Assembly (NCBI GenBank): GCA_017311185.1 | Contig: JAESUZ010002597.1 | Location: 216,408 to 280,407, forward strand | DNA: 64,000 bases | Direction of reading: 5' to 3' | DNA from: Proteles cristata cristata | Taxonomy: Eukaryota; Chordata; Mammalia; Carnivora; Hyaenidae | Part shown: positions 44,721 through 55,745 of the stretch, in pieces | Layout: each line of letters opens with the position of its first letter | Numbering within the stretch: the first letter of the stretch is position 1 | Program-made: the position numbers and the translations under genes | Notes under the pieces: generated by a model | Seen by the model: only the letters and a program-made list of their open reading frames with translations | What the model was told of the DNA's origin: nothing | Database searches by the model: none

Positions 44721-45430
44721 CAAGGTCTACACAGAGACACTGCGAATTCTCTTCCAGGCAACGGTTTGCCATTTCCAGGAATGTTGCAATTTCCAGAAAC
44801 AGGTTCGCAAGCAACGAGTTTTCTCTGTCAACATCGGGTAAAGGACAAAAACAGAGCTGTTCAAAAACCATCTCGAATCGTCTCCAGTTATTTGATGAAG
44901 GAACATGGAGTGGCTCAGAATTCCTCCATGATCCGTTCCCAAATAGTGGTAAACAGACCCGGGATTCTGAAATGGGTGATACCACAGAACCAAGGAGATT
45001 CTACAATTTTATTCCTCCTTCCAAACCATACCCTACCTCAACTATTTCCAAGGTGCACGGCTTCAGCGTGGGTGCCACCACAGTGATGGGGGTTACTTTG
45101 TTAGCGCTGGGGTCAACCATCTCAGAGGATGCTTTGAAACAAGGCAGGTTTTGCAGGGATGCTAATATATAAGTTTAGGTAAAGTTCTAGCATTTTCAAA
45201 ATGAGTTTCCTTTCCATTTCACACCATTTGGTCCAGAGGATTTTTGAGATGACTTATGGAAAATATTCCTTTAACTCTGTGGGCTTCATGTTTCCATTGT
45301 CCCAGACCTCAGTGCACAAGAGGTATGGCTTCTTACTAGGTCTTGTTACATCCGGTGCTGCAGGTAAAAATGGGTTCATTGTATTTCCTTTTCTTTAACA
45401 TTTTCCAATTAAAAGTGGCCTGATATAATC
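44721..45430. other. Unassigned stretch with overlapping frames
   Basis: Plus frames of 187 and 155 residues (44523-45086, 44705-45172) overlap each other and minus frames of 116 and 88. None shows a domain. Such overlap in GC-balanced DNA is expected by chance. No promoter or splice logic was found. Confidence 0.35.
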
Positions 45431-45443
45431 AAAGGTGGGTGTT

Positions 45444-45674
45444 GGGGGTGCCTGGGTGGCTCAGTCGGTTAAGCGTTCGACTTCGGCTCAGGTCATGATC
45501 TCACGGTTCGTGGGTTTGAGCCCCGCGTCAGGCTCTGTGCTGACAGCTAGGTCAGAGCCTAGAGCCTGTTTCACATTCTGTGTGCGTCTCTCTCTCTGAC
45601 CCTCCCCTGCTCACGCTGTCTGTCTCTGACCCTCATAAATAAATAAAAAAGCATTAAAAAAATTTTTTTAGAAA
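45444..45674 (+). mobile_element. CAN-SINE, type B, plus strand
   Basis: Head ggggtgcctgggtggctcag, B box gggtttgagccc, tail 'cataaataaataaaaaagc'. A perfect 13-bp duplication aaaggtgggtgtt lies at 45431-45443 and 45675-45687. Confidence 0.95.
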
Positions 45675-45739
45675 AAAGGTGGGTGTTTATAAAAATATTG
45701 GAGGATCTTAATTCCTGTCAGTAGGGGGAAGTAATATCA

Positions 45740-46400
45740 ACAGTGGTGATCAACACATTTACTGTTTAGCATATATTTTCTCCCTTCCTCTTGCATTCTG
45801 GGCAGAGCACCACTTCCCTACCCCATTGATCTAGGGCTGGGTCATGTGACTTGCTTTGGCAAATGGAAGTTTAGCAGACACAATGCTAGCTGAAACTTTT
45901 GTCCTTGAGCATAAGTTTGGCTCTTGTGCTCCTGCTATTCTTTGTGAGAAGAGCATGTCATGGGCAGCCATTGGTCCAAAGAGAATATAGGAAGCAGACC
46001 TGAGCCCCACCTACATCTTGAATCCTGGAATCCATACTGGTCCAGTCAGGTTGTGGCAAATCCACAGTCCTATGGGTAACATATTGATGCTTGTTGTCTT
46101 AAAAAAAATTTTTCTTAACATTTACTTATTTTTGAGAGACAGAGCACAAGCAAGGGAAAGTGAAGAGAGAGAGGGAGACAAAAAATCCGAAGCATGCTCC
46201 AGGCTCTGAGCTATCAGCACAGAGCCCAATGAGGGGCTCAAACTGACAAACTCTGAGCTCATGACCTGAGCTGAAGTCTGATGCTCAACCGACTGAGCCA
46301 CCCAGGCACTCCTCGATGCTGGTTATTTTGAGGCACTGAGTTTCAAGGGGAGTTTTGTTACACAGCATTATTGCAGCAAAGGCTGACTAACCTATTAGAG
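45740..46400 (+). mobile_element. MLT1-type (MaLR) LTR, sense, split by a SINE
   Basis: 'gggtcatgtgacttgctttgg', shortened here to the core CATGTGACTTGCTTTGGC, then 'aatggaagtttagcagac' and, after the SINE, 'gaggcactgagtttcaagg' and 'tttgttacacagcatta' are the ordered landmarks of MLT1 LTRs. A solo LTR relic; no internal retroviral region was recognised. Confidence 0.75.
46101..46311 (-). mobile_element. CAN-SINE, type B, inserted in an MLT1 LTR
   Basis: Tail ttcttaacatttacttattt, GA body, head 'gccacccaggcactcc'. Imperfect flanks gatgcttgttgtctt and gatgctggttatttt bracket it. Confidence 0.92.
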
Positions 46401-47684
46401 TTATTGTATAAAGTAGCATCTTTCAGCACCTCACACTAACTTAAGAGTGAAACTATCTTGGTACAGTTGGATTTAAAGTCCTTTTTTCCCCTCAAAAAGC
46501 CAAGTTTTCAAAAATAAAAGGAAGGGCATTGAGAAAAACATATTCTTTTTAGCATTTTACTTTCACTTCTCCCCCCCAAACTATATGATCTGTGAGAACT
46601 GGCCTGTCATTCTACTCTTCCTCATTTTTGTGGTCAGCGCTAATTAACAGTCCAGTACAACGGCATCTTCCCATTTGATGCCTTTTGATGTGAACTTTTT
46701 CAAGTTCCATCTCATTGTAGTTATAACCTTACAACTTCCCACTCCACCATCATTTAATTTGTAATCAATATTATGAACTAATGAAATAACACAAGGCTTG
46801 TTTTAATAGGGTGGTGTGCTTGTTTGTTTTCAAAATAACACCAATTTGCCACTCTACTATATTCACACCTTTTTTTTTTAATGAAAGCTACATCTTCCCT
46901 ATCACAATTTGAAATGAGATGCCTCCTAGACTTGTTGCATACAATTAAACCACAACAAAAGGAAGCCGAAGTCATTTCACTTTTCATAAGGCTGTAATTA
47001 TTCTTTAACTATTGGAATACGACATCCCTTAGGAGCTAATTATCGAAAAGCTCTCATCACACATATGAAACACACAAACAAATCCTTCAAGCACAAAGTA
47101 AATGTTCAACATTAAAGAGCCACATCCAGGAAGTCATACCAATCAGTTGGTCCAGCTAATTACTAATCTGATTTTTGGAGTAGTTGCATTAGATAATTAT
47201 GACGCCTATTCATAACATGAAAAGCACAGCCTTTCATTGACTTTAATAAAGATCTAGCTGCAAGAAAAAGAAGTACGAAGAACCATAATACAAAATTTGC
47301 ATTGCGGCAGAACCTGGGAGAAGTGTGGTAGACATTTTTCAATAGAAAACATTTTCTTTATCACATGATAGATATATTTAATATACCTTTTTATGTATGT
47401 CACGGTGAAAGGCAAAGGGAGCTATTATATTGATATGATTTAATATGAGTACTGTGTAAGGCCCAATTCAAATTTTTAAATGTTTTATGAAATGCTTCTT
47501 TGAGTCAACTAAGATTCACATTCGATATATATAGCATATTTAAGATTACATTATGGATCATATTCTAAAGGAATTGAAGTCAAAGTCATATACATAATGT
47601 GGTGACTGCTTTACTCATTTTTAAATATATTTCTATGAAAGCATATTCAAATCCTTCTTAAATTTTAAATGGCTTTCAAACTAA
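46401..47684. other. Repeat-poor AT-rich block, possible developmental regulatory DNA
   Basis: About 1.3 kb with no recognised transposon, in a region otherwise full of them. It is dense in homeodomain-type words (ctaattaacag, gcatacaattaaacc, ctaattactaatctg, gataattatgacg). No coding frame over 70 residues. Confidence 0.4.
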
Positions 47685-48002
47685 TAAGCACTCTCACACA
47701 CTGTTGATGGGAATGCACATTAGCAGAGCTTTTTCAGAGGATAGGTAGTCAATAAGGATGAAAATTAAAAATGTATATACCCTTTCACGTAGCCATTTAC
47801 CTTTCAAAATCTTTATCTTGTGGATAGGCTTGTATGAGTGCTAAAAAAATGTATAAGGATGTTCATGACAGCATTGAAAGAGTAAAATAAGGGTGGGAGA
47901 TAACAAATAAGTAAATAAATAAATAAATAATCAAACTGCCAATTAATGGAGAATTGCTTTATGATAAATCCATACAATAGGATACCCGACAGCTATTAAA
48001 GA

Positions 48003-48069
48003 CAGACAGAGAGAGAGAGAAAGAGAGAGAGAGAAGAGAAGAGAAGAGAAGAGAAGAGAAGAGAAGAGA
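48003..48069. repeat. (GA)n / (AGAGA)n purine tract
   Basis: GACA/GA units, then six to seven AGAAG-type pentamers, pure purine for most of its length, within the L1. Confidence 0.95.
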
Positions 48070-48115
48070 ACTATATACACTGTCATGCAATGATGTTCAA
48101 GATATATTAAATGCA

Positions 48116-48231
48116 GGGGTCCTGAGTGGCTCAGTCAATTGAGCATCAGACTCTTGATTTCAGCTCAAGTCATTATCCCAGTGTCATGGGATCGAGTCCT
48201 GCGTTGGGCTCCACACTGAGTGTGGAGAGAG

Positions 48232-48269
<38 letters not shown>

Positions 48270-48322
48270 CTCCCTCACTCACACTCTCTCTGTAAAAAAA
48301 ATTTAAAAATTTAATAAAGAAA
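48116..48322 (+). mobile_element. CAN-SINE, type C, plus strand, inserted in L1
   Basis: Head ggggtcctgagtggctcag, 'gactcttgatttcagctcaa', B box gggatcgagtcc and a (TC)n-expanded body. A perfect 16-bp duplication agatatattaaatgca lies at 48100-48115 and 48323-48338. Confidence 0.95.
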
Positions 48323-48575
48323 AGATATATTAAATGCAAAACAACTAAGTTATACAGCAAGATGTATAGTGTGGCCCTTTTAGGTAACCTAAAAAGGTAT
48401 GCATGTATGTCCCCGATAAGTATATGCAAAAATATTATTCATTCGTATATATGTTCATGCATGTATTTGTAAGATCATGAGTAGATATATGGATGACAGA
48501 TGACAGATGACCTTCTAGAAGGACACACAAGAAACAATTCTCAACTCTTTCTTCAGGGAAGTGGTGCCCTTATAG

Positions 48576-48665
48576 TGCAAAAACAGCCATAGACAAAATG
48601 AGAAACAATGAGCATGGCTGTGTTCCAGTACGACTTGAACGGGACAAGATGGCCATCCCATGACC
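48576..48665 (+). mobile_element. hAT-type DNA transposon fragment
   Basis: 'gcaaaaacagccatagacaa' followed by 'gcatggctgtgttccagtac' matches the family of the fragment at 7084-7290, from its 3' half only. Confidence 0.6.
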
Positions 48666-48854
48666 TACAGTTTGTGGCCCTCTGCCCTAACAATTGAATC
48701 CAGTCTCCATGGCTTTGCATACCATTTGTCATTTCATGCTAATGACTCCCAGAAGTGGACCTCTCCATCTCCAACCTTGCCCTTGACTGTGATCCTTGCG
48801 TCCTACCAGGCACTCAGTACTTTCACTTGGATGTAACAGCAGAGATAAGTAACC

Positions 48855-49200
48855 CTCCACCACTCATGTGTCTCCTTCTAGAGCAGAGTTGCAGCTGGGA
48901 AACAGCTACCTGGCCAAGGACTACTGTCCCTATGCTTCAGTCTCCTTGCATCTAGGGGAGCCATGTTACTAGTTCTTTCCCAGTGAGCTTTCCCCACTTT
49001 CTCTTTGCCATCTGTCAATGGAATGTAGCCTGAGGGGAGGGTAGAGCCACAGACGGAAGGAGGGAGCTCTTTGAGTCACTATGTGGAAGGTCTCTCATCA
49101 AGCAAGAATATCTGCATTGGTCTAGTGAATAAGAAATACCTTTATTTTAAGCCACAGAAATATGGGGTTTTATGTTACAGTAGGCAGTATCAACCTAACA
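48855..49200 (+). mobile_element. MLT1-like LTR relic inserted in L2
   Basis: 'gagcagagttgcagctggg', 'tttgccatctgtcaatgga', then 'attttaagccacagaaata' and 'tgttacagtaggcagta' match the 3' part of MaLR-type LTRs. Its left border is uncertain. Confidence 0.5.
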
Positions 49201-49202
49201 TA

Positions 49203-49245
49203 GATCGATCAATTGATCAATCTATCTATCTATCCATCCATCTAG
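49203..49245. repeat. (ATCT)/(ATCA) tetranucleotide-rich run
   Basis: 'gatcgatcaattgatcaatc' then CTAT/CCAT units, imperfect. Confidence 0.85.
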
Positions 49246-50144
49246 AATTTAACATGTCCAAAGTGGAAACTTAATGTTTTTCTTCTATGTTTCTTTTCCA
49301 ATATCCCAATCTTGAAATGGCCCTGCATTTATCTCTTTTTCAAGCCAAATATTTTAGTGCCATCTTAACTCTACTCTTCCTCACATACCTGACATCTAAC
49401 CCATCTATGGATGGGTTAAAAATATATCTAAAATCTGGTCATTTTGTAATGGTTCAAATTTGACACCCCTACCAAAGTCAGCATCACAGGTCACCGGGGC
49501 CATTGCAGGGGCTTTTTTAACCAGCTTCCGGGCTTCCACTCCACCTTTCCCTCTCCGTGTCTAATTTTCCACATCGACGCCTGTGTGATCTTTTCAATAC
49601 ATAAGTCAGGGTCCCATTACTTCCCTAGACAAAATCCATAGAATGGCTTCCCATTTCATTCTGAAATGAAATTCAAACTTTGAAATCCCCATGTCATGGC
49701 CCCACTTGATCTACTCCACGACTACCTCTCCAAATTCATCTCCTATATCTCTTTCCCTCCATCTCTGCTAAACTGTAATGACCTCATTAACTCTTCTTCA
49801 AGCACAGTGAGCAAGCTTCCCTCTCGTGGTCTTCCATGACTTCGGTGTGCACTATTATCTTATTCTCTAGGGTTCCCTTCTCCAGGAAGTTCTCTGTGGC
49901 CACCCCATCTAAAATATCAACCCCATCATTCATTATCACCTTGCTCCACTTTCTTGATATTCACAGCATTCTCTACCCAATATTATAGCAGATATATATT
50001 TATTTGCTTATTTCATTGTCACATTTTAACAAGCCTTGTGATGGAAGGAACCTCATCTGTCTTGATCATGATTGTAAGCCCAGTACCTTGAAGTGCGCCT
50101 GGTACGTAAAGGATGTTTAGTAAATATTAGTGAAATGTTTATTT

Positions 50145-50960
50145 TTTTTCTTGATTGTTTTAGAGCTTTTACATACTGGGGTCTGTCCTCCTGAGAACTT
50201 CATGTATGAAAAACAATCTGGCTATGTATGTGCAATACTGTCTTAGAGCCCTTTCTTGCAAATTCTATGGACATTGTTCCATTGTCTTCTGACATTCAAG
50301 CTTGTCCTTAAGAACTTAGAGGTGACCTGATTTTCATTCTGTTTTAGATAATGTGATTTTTCTGTATGGATGTTTATAATTTTTTGAAATCAGTATGTGG
50401 GCTGATTTGAATCTTCTTTCTATAGTTTTGATTAACCTGTAAGAAACTTTGCAGATCTACAAACACAAACCTTCTTCAGCTCATGGAGTTTATCCCCAAT
50501 TATTTTTTGATTATTTCCTTTATTCCAAGTTTGCTTATTTCATCCTCAGAAACATACCTAACCATTAAGCTGGACCCGCATTGTTACACTATCTCATTGC
50601 TTTACCCTCTTGCTTGGTCTTGATAGAGTGGTTCAAGTTTGTTCTTCATGACACTCAGTTTTCTTGACTCCGAGGAAGATTTTAATTCTGTTTTGGCATT
50701 TTTTACTTGCTCACAACTCTTTGCTCTCTCATTATATGACACTCTGTTGTCAATTTATATCTGCCTTATGGCTTTCATCTGCTTCTTCAAAAAATAATGC
50801 TCTCCTTGAGTATTCTATGGGGAATGCTAAATAGCTTTCTAATTTCCTTTTCTGTTTCCTGCAGTAAATCATTTTCAGAGGCTGGCTCATTCTCTGTGTC
50901 TTCAGCCTGAATGCTCTATGGTAGTTTCCCCCATATTATGCTTTCCCCCTGTTTACTCAT
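50145..50960 (-). mobile_element. Old L1/HAL1 region, antisense
   Basis: 'attgtcttctgacattcaag', 'gatctacaaacacaaacc', 'tgattatttcctttattcc' and 'tcattttcagaggctggctc' resemble the antisense ORF1-ORF2 junction/5' region of old L1 or HAL1. Heavily decayed. Confidence 0.5.
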
Positions 50961-51640
50961 CCTTGAGTGAGAAGAGCTCTGTCAATGCCTAGCATTTGTC
51001 ATCAGACACTGTGCCTCAAAGAGCAGTAGTCACAGTACAGGAACAGAGAGACCCATTTCTAGGTGGTAGGGAATTTGAATTTGAGCCCAGATGATAAGGG
51101 TGGGAAAGAGATGAATGAGACCCTGACTGCGTTACTATTTTGCGGGGGTAAAACATCATACACATGGGGTGTGGATTCTGTTTCTCCATCTAATCCCACC
51201 AATTAAAAAGGAGGCAGCCAATCTCTTAGATTCCTACTTTAATTCATAAAGAACCTAACTTTTATCTTTTACCACACGCTTCATCAAATATTTCTTCTGC
51301 GGGTTCTTATTACCCAAAATATATTGCTTAGCTGAAGCTGGCCTTTATTTCAGTGACTGGCACTGACATATATTTACTCTTTGGTACTCTCGGTGATAGA
51401 CCTTACCAGAGTCTCATTATTGTTAATTACCAAATTGTAAGCATTACTGTAAATTAGAAGCCTATGGAAATGGATATCAACTTCAATAAAGAGCCTTTTC
51501 CACCTGTTTCTGAAGGCAAAGTCTCAGACTGTTTGAGTGCAGGGATTTAGGGAAGAGTGGCATATAGGGGCTCTCCCAAAGAGAGCCTGTAGTCTGACAG
51601 GAGCTAAAAACATGTGCCTGGGGCATTTGACAGTGCAAGG
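50961..51640. other. Unique stretch, no gene seen
   Basis: No transposon recognised with confidence and no long frames. Confidence 0.4.
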
Positions 51641-51645
51641 CCCAA

Positions 51646-51649
51646 GCAA

Positions 51650-51681
<32 letters not shown>

Positions 51682-51710
51682 CAACAACAACAACAATAAT
51701 AATAATAATT
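51646..51710. repeat. (AAT)n-(AAC)n-(AAT)n compound trinucleotide repeat
   Basis: About nine AAT units, six AAC units and four AAT units in series. The frame across it (III...TTT...) is an artefact. Confidence 0.97.
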
Positions 51711-51884
51711 GTGGCTTTACAAAAAATGACCAGGTTACCTATGTCTAGTCTTCAGGGAGATGATGTTTGGGTGTGGTTTAGGCACAAAAATAAGAAAAGG
51801 CTCCCAGCCTGATCAGAGTTTCCCCAGAGGCAGGATGACTTCCCTGGTTATGGTTAATAACAGGAATTTCCATGTGGCTTGAAA

Positions 51885-52600
51885 ATAGGGATGCATTAGT
51901 TTCCTGCGGGTGCGTAAAGAATGACCGCACACAATCATGTATCATCTCACAGCTCCTGCGGGTCAGAAGTCGGGGCTCAGCCTAGCGGGATTCTCCACAC
52001 AGGGCTGAAATCAGTCTTCCTCTCTGGGGCTTCTTGTCCAAGCTCCCGTGTTCGTTGGCACAACTCAGTTCCTTGCCATTGTATGACAGAGGCTTCTATT
52101 TTCTTGTTAGCTCTCAGTTAAGGTCAACCCTTGGCTCCTAGAGGCCACCCTCAGGTTCTTGTCCCCATCATGTCCTTCTTTGTAGACCTTCTCACAATAT
52201 GGTAGCTCCTTTTAAGTTTATTTATTTATTGTGAGAGACAGAGAGAGAGCATGCTAAGTAGGGCTCGAACTCACAAACTGTGAGCTCATGACCTGAGCTG
52301 AAATCAAGAGTCAGATGCTTCCCAGCTGAGCCACCCAGGAGCCCTGGTAGCTTGCTTCTTCAAGGCTAGCTGGAGAATCTCTCTGACTTCTGGAAGGTCC
52401 CAGTCCCCTTCCTATAAATCTCACCTAATTAGGTCAGGCCCACCCAAGATAACTCTTCTGATTAACTCAAAGTCAACTGATTAGCAACCTGAACACATTC
52501 ACAGGTTTCTCCCACACTCGAGGGGAGGGCATTATGTGGAGTGTCTACACCACAGGGCCAGGAATCTCGGGAGCCTAGAGTTTCGCCTACTACAAGGAGT
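51885..52600 (-). mobile_element. LTR-like interspersed repeat, antisense, split by a SINE
   Basis: Starts 'gcattagtttcctgcgggtg' and ends 'tagagtttcgcctactaca', with 'tcatctcacagctcctgcgg', 'cttgcttcttcaaggctagc' and 'caggtttctcccacactcg' between. This is a common mammalian repeat pattern I recognise, probably MaLR/ERVL-like. Exact family not assigned. Confidence 0.5.
52208..52344 (-). mobile_element. CAN-SINE, type C, with internal deletion
   Basis: Tail 'aagtttatttatttattgtg' and head 'gccacccaggagccc' are present, but about 80 bp of the middle are missing between gagagcatg and gggctcgaac. The 8-bp flank tggtagct lies at 52200-52207 and 52345-52352. Confidence 0.9.
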
Positions 52601-53254
52601 GATAAACGGATTAGAAGGACATTAGTTCTGGCAAGTGGAAGTGTCAAATATTGGAGGACCTTGATAGCAAGCTAAGGACTTTGGAGACTGGCGAGTTTTG
52701 AGTTGAACAATAGCATCATACGAATTAGGACAGAAGATGGCAGTATCTTTATCAGAATTCTGGAAAGATTTGGATAAAGTGATTTTACTGGCATGTTAAA
52801 AATTAAGAAGTTTTAGAGCAAGGATGGAAATTAAGTTGGATTACCTCTCTTCAAAAAGTAGTGGCTGCCTGGAGGGCTGTGTTGGGAGGGTCTGAGACAT
52901 TTCTGGGCCTAACGGGTGGCAGTTCTGGGATCTATTCGCAACGGCTGCTGCGGTGCTGAGTGGCATCACCAGAGTGGAGCACTGGCCAGGCTGGCACTTG
53001 AGGCAATAGTTTCAGATCCGGCACCTCTGAAGAGGAAAATAACAAGTCTATCTTCCAGGATTCTGTGGTTTAGTCTAGCATCCTCTGAAGCAAATCAGAA
53101 AGAGTAAACCTTAATGGGATCTTCAAGCTTTCCCAAATGTCAGGAGTTAGAGCCAAATACAAATAAATGAATCTACCGGGAGCTTCTTCTACTCTTCTTC
53201 CCTCCCCCCAATAAAAACACAGCTCCAAAATTTAGGAATTTCTAACCATATCTT
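52601..53254. other. Unique stretch, no gene seen
   Basis: Frames up to 63 residues and no domain or transposon recognised. Confidence 0.4.
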
Positions 53255-53270
53255 TAAACACGAGGACACA

Positions 53271-53494
53271 GGGGTGCCTGGGTGGCTTAGTCAGTTAAGC
53301 GTCCGACTTCGGCTAAGGTCATGATCTCACGGTTCGTGGGTTCGAGCCCCGCGTCGGGCGGGCTCTGTGCTGACAGCTCAGAGCCTGGAGTCTGTTTCAG
53401 ATTCTGTGTCTCCCTCTCTCTCTACCCTCCTCTGTTCATACTGCCTCTCTCTCTCTCAGAAATAAATAAAAAACATTAAAAAATAAAAAATAAA
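53271..53494 (+). mobile_element. CAN-SINE, type B, plus strand
   Basis: Head ggggtgcctgggtggcttag, B box gggttcgagccc, then a small internal duplication (gtcgggcgggctctg). Tail 'ctcagaaataaataaaaaac'. A perfect 16-bp duplication taaacacgaggacaca lies at 53255-53270 and 53495-53510. Confidence 0.96.
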
Positions 53495-53510
53495 TAAACA
53501 CGAGGACACA

Positions 53511-53914
53511 GGTCTGCTGCCAGGCAAAGGATTCAAATGTACTCGCTCCGGACTTGGACGATACATTCCAGAGTCGCAGGGAAACATGTGTAAGAAGAGT
53601 GCTGAGGAAGTTCAATGTCTGATGATGGGTCTGGGTCCCAGAAGGAAGCACAAAGGGAGGGTCGTGTGCACGTGTGAGGGAGGTGTCTTCTGGGCACAGC
53701 GCAGGCTCACCTGCACCGTCCTCTGCTCAGGCTGTCCCACTGCCTCTCACACATCAGACCCTTATGTCTTCTGACTCAATGACAAAAACCCAATGGCCTG
53801 CACAGGCATTGCTTCCTATGACAAAAAGATCTTCTTGGCTACTTGTTACACATTAAGATGGTGCTTATGAGAATATGGCTTCAGTGCTTGGAAGCCCTCG
53901 GCGATTTCTGGATC
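53511..53914. other. Unique stretch, no gene seen
   Basis: Short overlapping frames without domains. Confidence 0.4.
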
Positions 53915-54352
53915 TACCTTTTAGTGGAGTGGTAGATTTGGCTTACAGCTGGGCAGATAGTTTCTCCACACCCCATCCCCCTCACATCCTGGAAAGGAGT
54001 ACACTTCCCTCCTCCACTGATGTTGGGTATGGCCACGTGACTTGCATTGGCCAACGGGATGTTAGTGGCTCTGATATGATCAGAAGTTTCCCTTTTTGTG
54101 CCTCAGCCATCACTACGAGGAAACACTCGTCCAGGGAAATCGCTGGTTGGATGAGGGTGAGAGGCATCTGGAGCAGACCTAAACCCAACGGCAGCTTGGA
54201 CTCAAGCCTATGGGAGCACAGACAAGGTCGAGAGCACTCTCCCATCCAACACATGGAAGCAAGAGTAAATGACTTATCTGTAACCACTGAGTTTCGGACT
54301 GATTTGTTACTGCATTACTGGCGAGTTACTGTTACACACAGTTACTGCGACA
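53915..54352 (+). mobile_element. MLT1-type (MaLR) LTR, sense
   Basis: 'ggccacgtgacttgcattgg', 'ccaacgggatgttagtgg' and 'gtaaccactgagtttcgg' to 'tttgttactgcattac' are in MLT1 order. The 161-residue plus frame (53875-54360) lies wholly in it and is not a gene. Confidence 0.75.
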
Positions 54353-54365
54353 ACAGTTGACAATA

Positions 54366-54533
54366 GATATGAGGCCTTGGGCAGGTTACCTTTCCTGTTC
54401 CTCAGTTTCCTCATACAGTGAAAGGATACATGATGGTACCTTCTCGTGGGGCTGTTTTAAGGATCAACAGAGACGAGGCATCTAAGTGGTTTCTCACAGT
54501 GACCGGTGCAGAATAGGCAGTTAATAAGCAGCC
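54366..54533 (+). mobile_element. MIR SINE, sense
   Basis: 'gaggccttgggcaggttacc', 'cctcagtttcctcatacag' and 'ctgttttaaggatcaacag' to 'gcagttaataagcagcc' follow MIR order from the core to the 3' end. Confidence 0.75.
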
Positions 54534-54827
54534 ATCCTCATTGTTCCAGGGCCAGGCTGCAAGATGAAAGTTGCTTCCCCAGAGGCTGTGATGTGAGAGA
54601 GCTGTGAATCACTGAAGTCTGCAAGAAACTTCTGGAATTTTCACTCCAAACCCAGCACCGATACAATGGCCCAGGGCAGGACTGTGGCTTGGAGCTCAGA
54701 GCCGAGAATGCAGAGGCAAAAGAAGGGGTCCCCATGAAGACATTCAGGAACAAGTCAGAAGATTGGTCTGGGCTGAGTGCTTTGAACAACCCCAAGGCAG
54801 GCAGTGATACTTAGAAGCACAGTGAAA
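54534..54827. other. Short unique stretch, no gene seen
   Basis: One 85-residue minus frame without a domain. Confidence 0.4.
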
Positions 54828-55052
54828 TAAGTAAGAGCTTGGACTCTGTCACACTGCCTGAGGTTTGAACCCTGGCTTGGGCATTTACTAGCTGTGCGAC
54901 CTTGGGCAATTATGTAACATCTCTGAACCCTACTTTCCTAAGACGTTAGTTACTAGAACTCTCTCCTGGGGTCCTTGCAAGGATTAAAATCATTATATAT
55001 CTGAAGCAGGCAGAATGGACTATAGTAGTGTCTATTATTATTAATGTTGTTA
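54828..55052 (+). mobile_element. MIR SINE, sense, near full length
   Basis: 'aagagcttggactctgtcac', 'tgaggtttgaaccctggctt', 'actagctgtgcgaccttggg' and 'ctctgaaccctactttccta' are in order, with the tRNA-like 5' part retained. Confidence 0.8.
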
Positions 55053-55627
55053 CAGGCTCACAATCCCACATCTGAATCCGTTGAGCCAGTGATATGTGTT
55101 TTATAATTTAGAATTGTTCAGATTTCAGCAAAGAAATATGGTGCTCATATAAACATTTTAGAAAAGAAACATGGAGCACACATAAAATTGCGGCAGGGTC
55201 TGGGGCTGCATTCTGTAACCAAATTGCATGAATATTTATGCAGTGAAATGTATGAATATTTAGATCAAATAAAAACTATAAATAACTTCAAGTCAGTTTG
55301 GGTCGGGTTTTTCTACTATGTAAGATATTTTAAAAAGCGAAGTAAACAAATCAAAACAAAAACGGAACCCTTTGAGTTTCCAGAGCTTTGGGGTTTTGGG
55401 AAACGCAGAGAGGGACTGTGGTTTTTATTGCTGGAAGTGAGTGGAGGCTGCATAAGTGTGTTGCACCCGAAGCATGCGGCAGAGAAAGGTCTCCCCAAGA
55501 GCTGGTGGGAAAAGACTGGAGAAGGCGGGTTTGGGGCCAGGACCCTCACCGACTGGAAAGGCCTTGAAGGCAGAGCTCAGGCAGCAGTACAGTTACCAAC
55601 GTGGCAGGAATAGGAGCCCAAGATGGA
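55053..55627. other. Unique stretch, no gene seen
   Basis: The 141-residue plus frame (55188-55613) overlaps 77- and 74-residue frames. No domain, signal or splice logic was recognised. Confidence 0.35.
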
Positions 55628-55745
55628 TTGCTAAGAACTTGTCAAGAGGTAAACTAAGGCTGGATGATGAAGAGCCTTGAATGCCAGGATAGGAGTATAT
55701 GTATATAATTTATATAATGAGCAGGAAATTGGTTTTGCTAGGATG
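55628..55745 (-). mobile_element. L2-like fragment, antisense
   Basis: 'gatgaagagccttgaatgcc' and 'aggataggagtatatg' match the reversed L2 region around its 'gggccttgaatgcc' landmark. Short. Confidence 0.4.

Larger units (their letters stand above)
47685..48540 (+). mobile_element. Old L1 3' region, sense
   Basis: 'cacactgttgatgggaatg', 'aaggatgttcatgacagcat', 'ataaatccatacaatagg' and, after the SINE, 'aagatgtatagtgtggccc' are sense L1 ORF2-end and 3' landmarks. Interrupted by a GA/AGAGA repeat and a SINE. Confidence 0.75.
48700..50142 (+). mobile_element. L2 LINE, sense, split by an LTR
   Basis: 48700-48850 has 'gctaatgactcccagaagtg', 'gacctctccatctccaacc' and 'tcacttggatgtaacagc', the L2 region just past the RT YADD-like core. 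After the LTR, L2 resumes at about 49248 (ttaacatgtccaaagtgg) and continues through 'cagggtcccattacttccc', 'cttctccaggaagttctctg' and the 3' end 'tttagtaaatattagtgaa'. It is the longest L2 here and is decayed. Confidence 0.7.

Noticed and set aside
44523..45172. Overlapping plus frames of 187 and 155 residues
   Set aside because: They overlap each other and minus frames, show no domain, and begin inside a probable repeat.
53875..54360. 161-residue plus frame
   Set aside because: It lies almost wholly in an MLT1-type LTR, with no retroviral or host domain.
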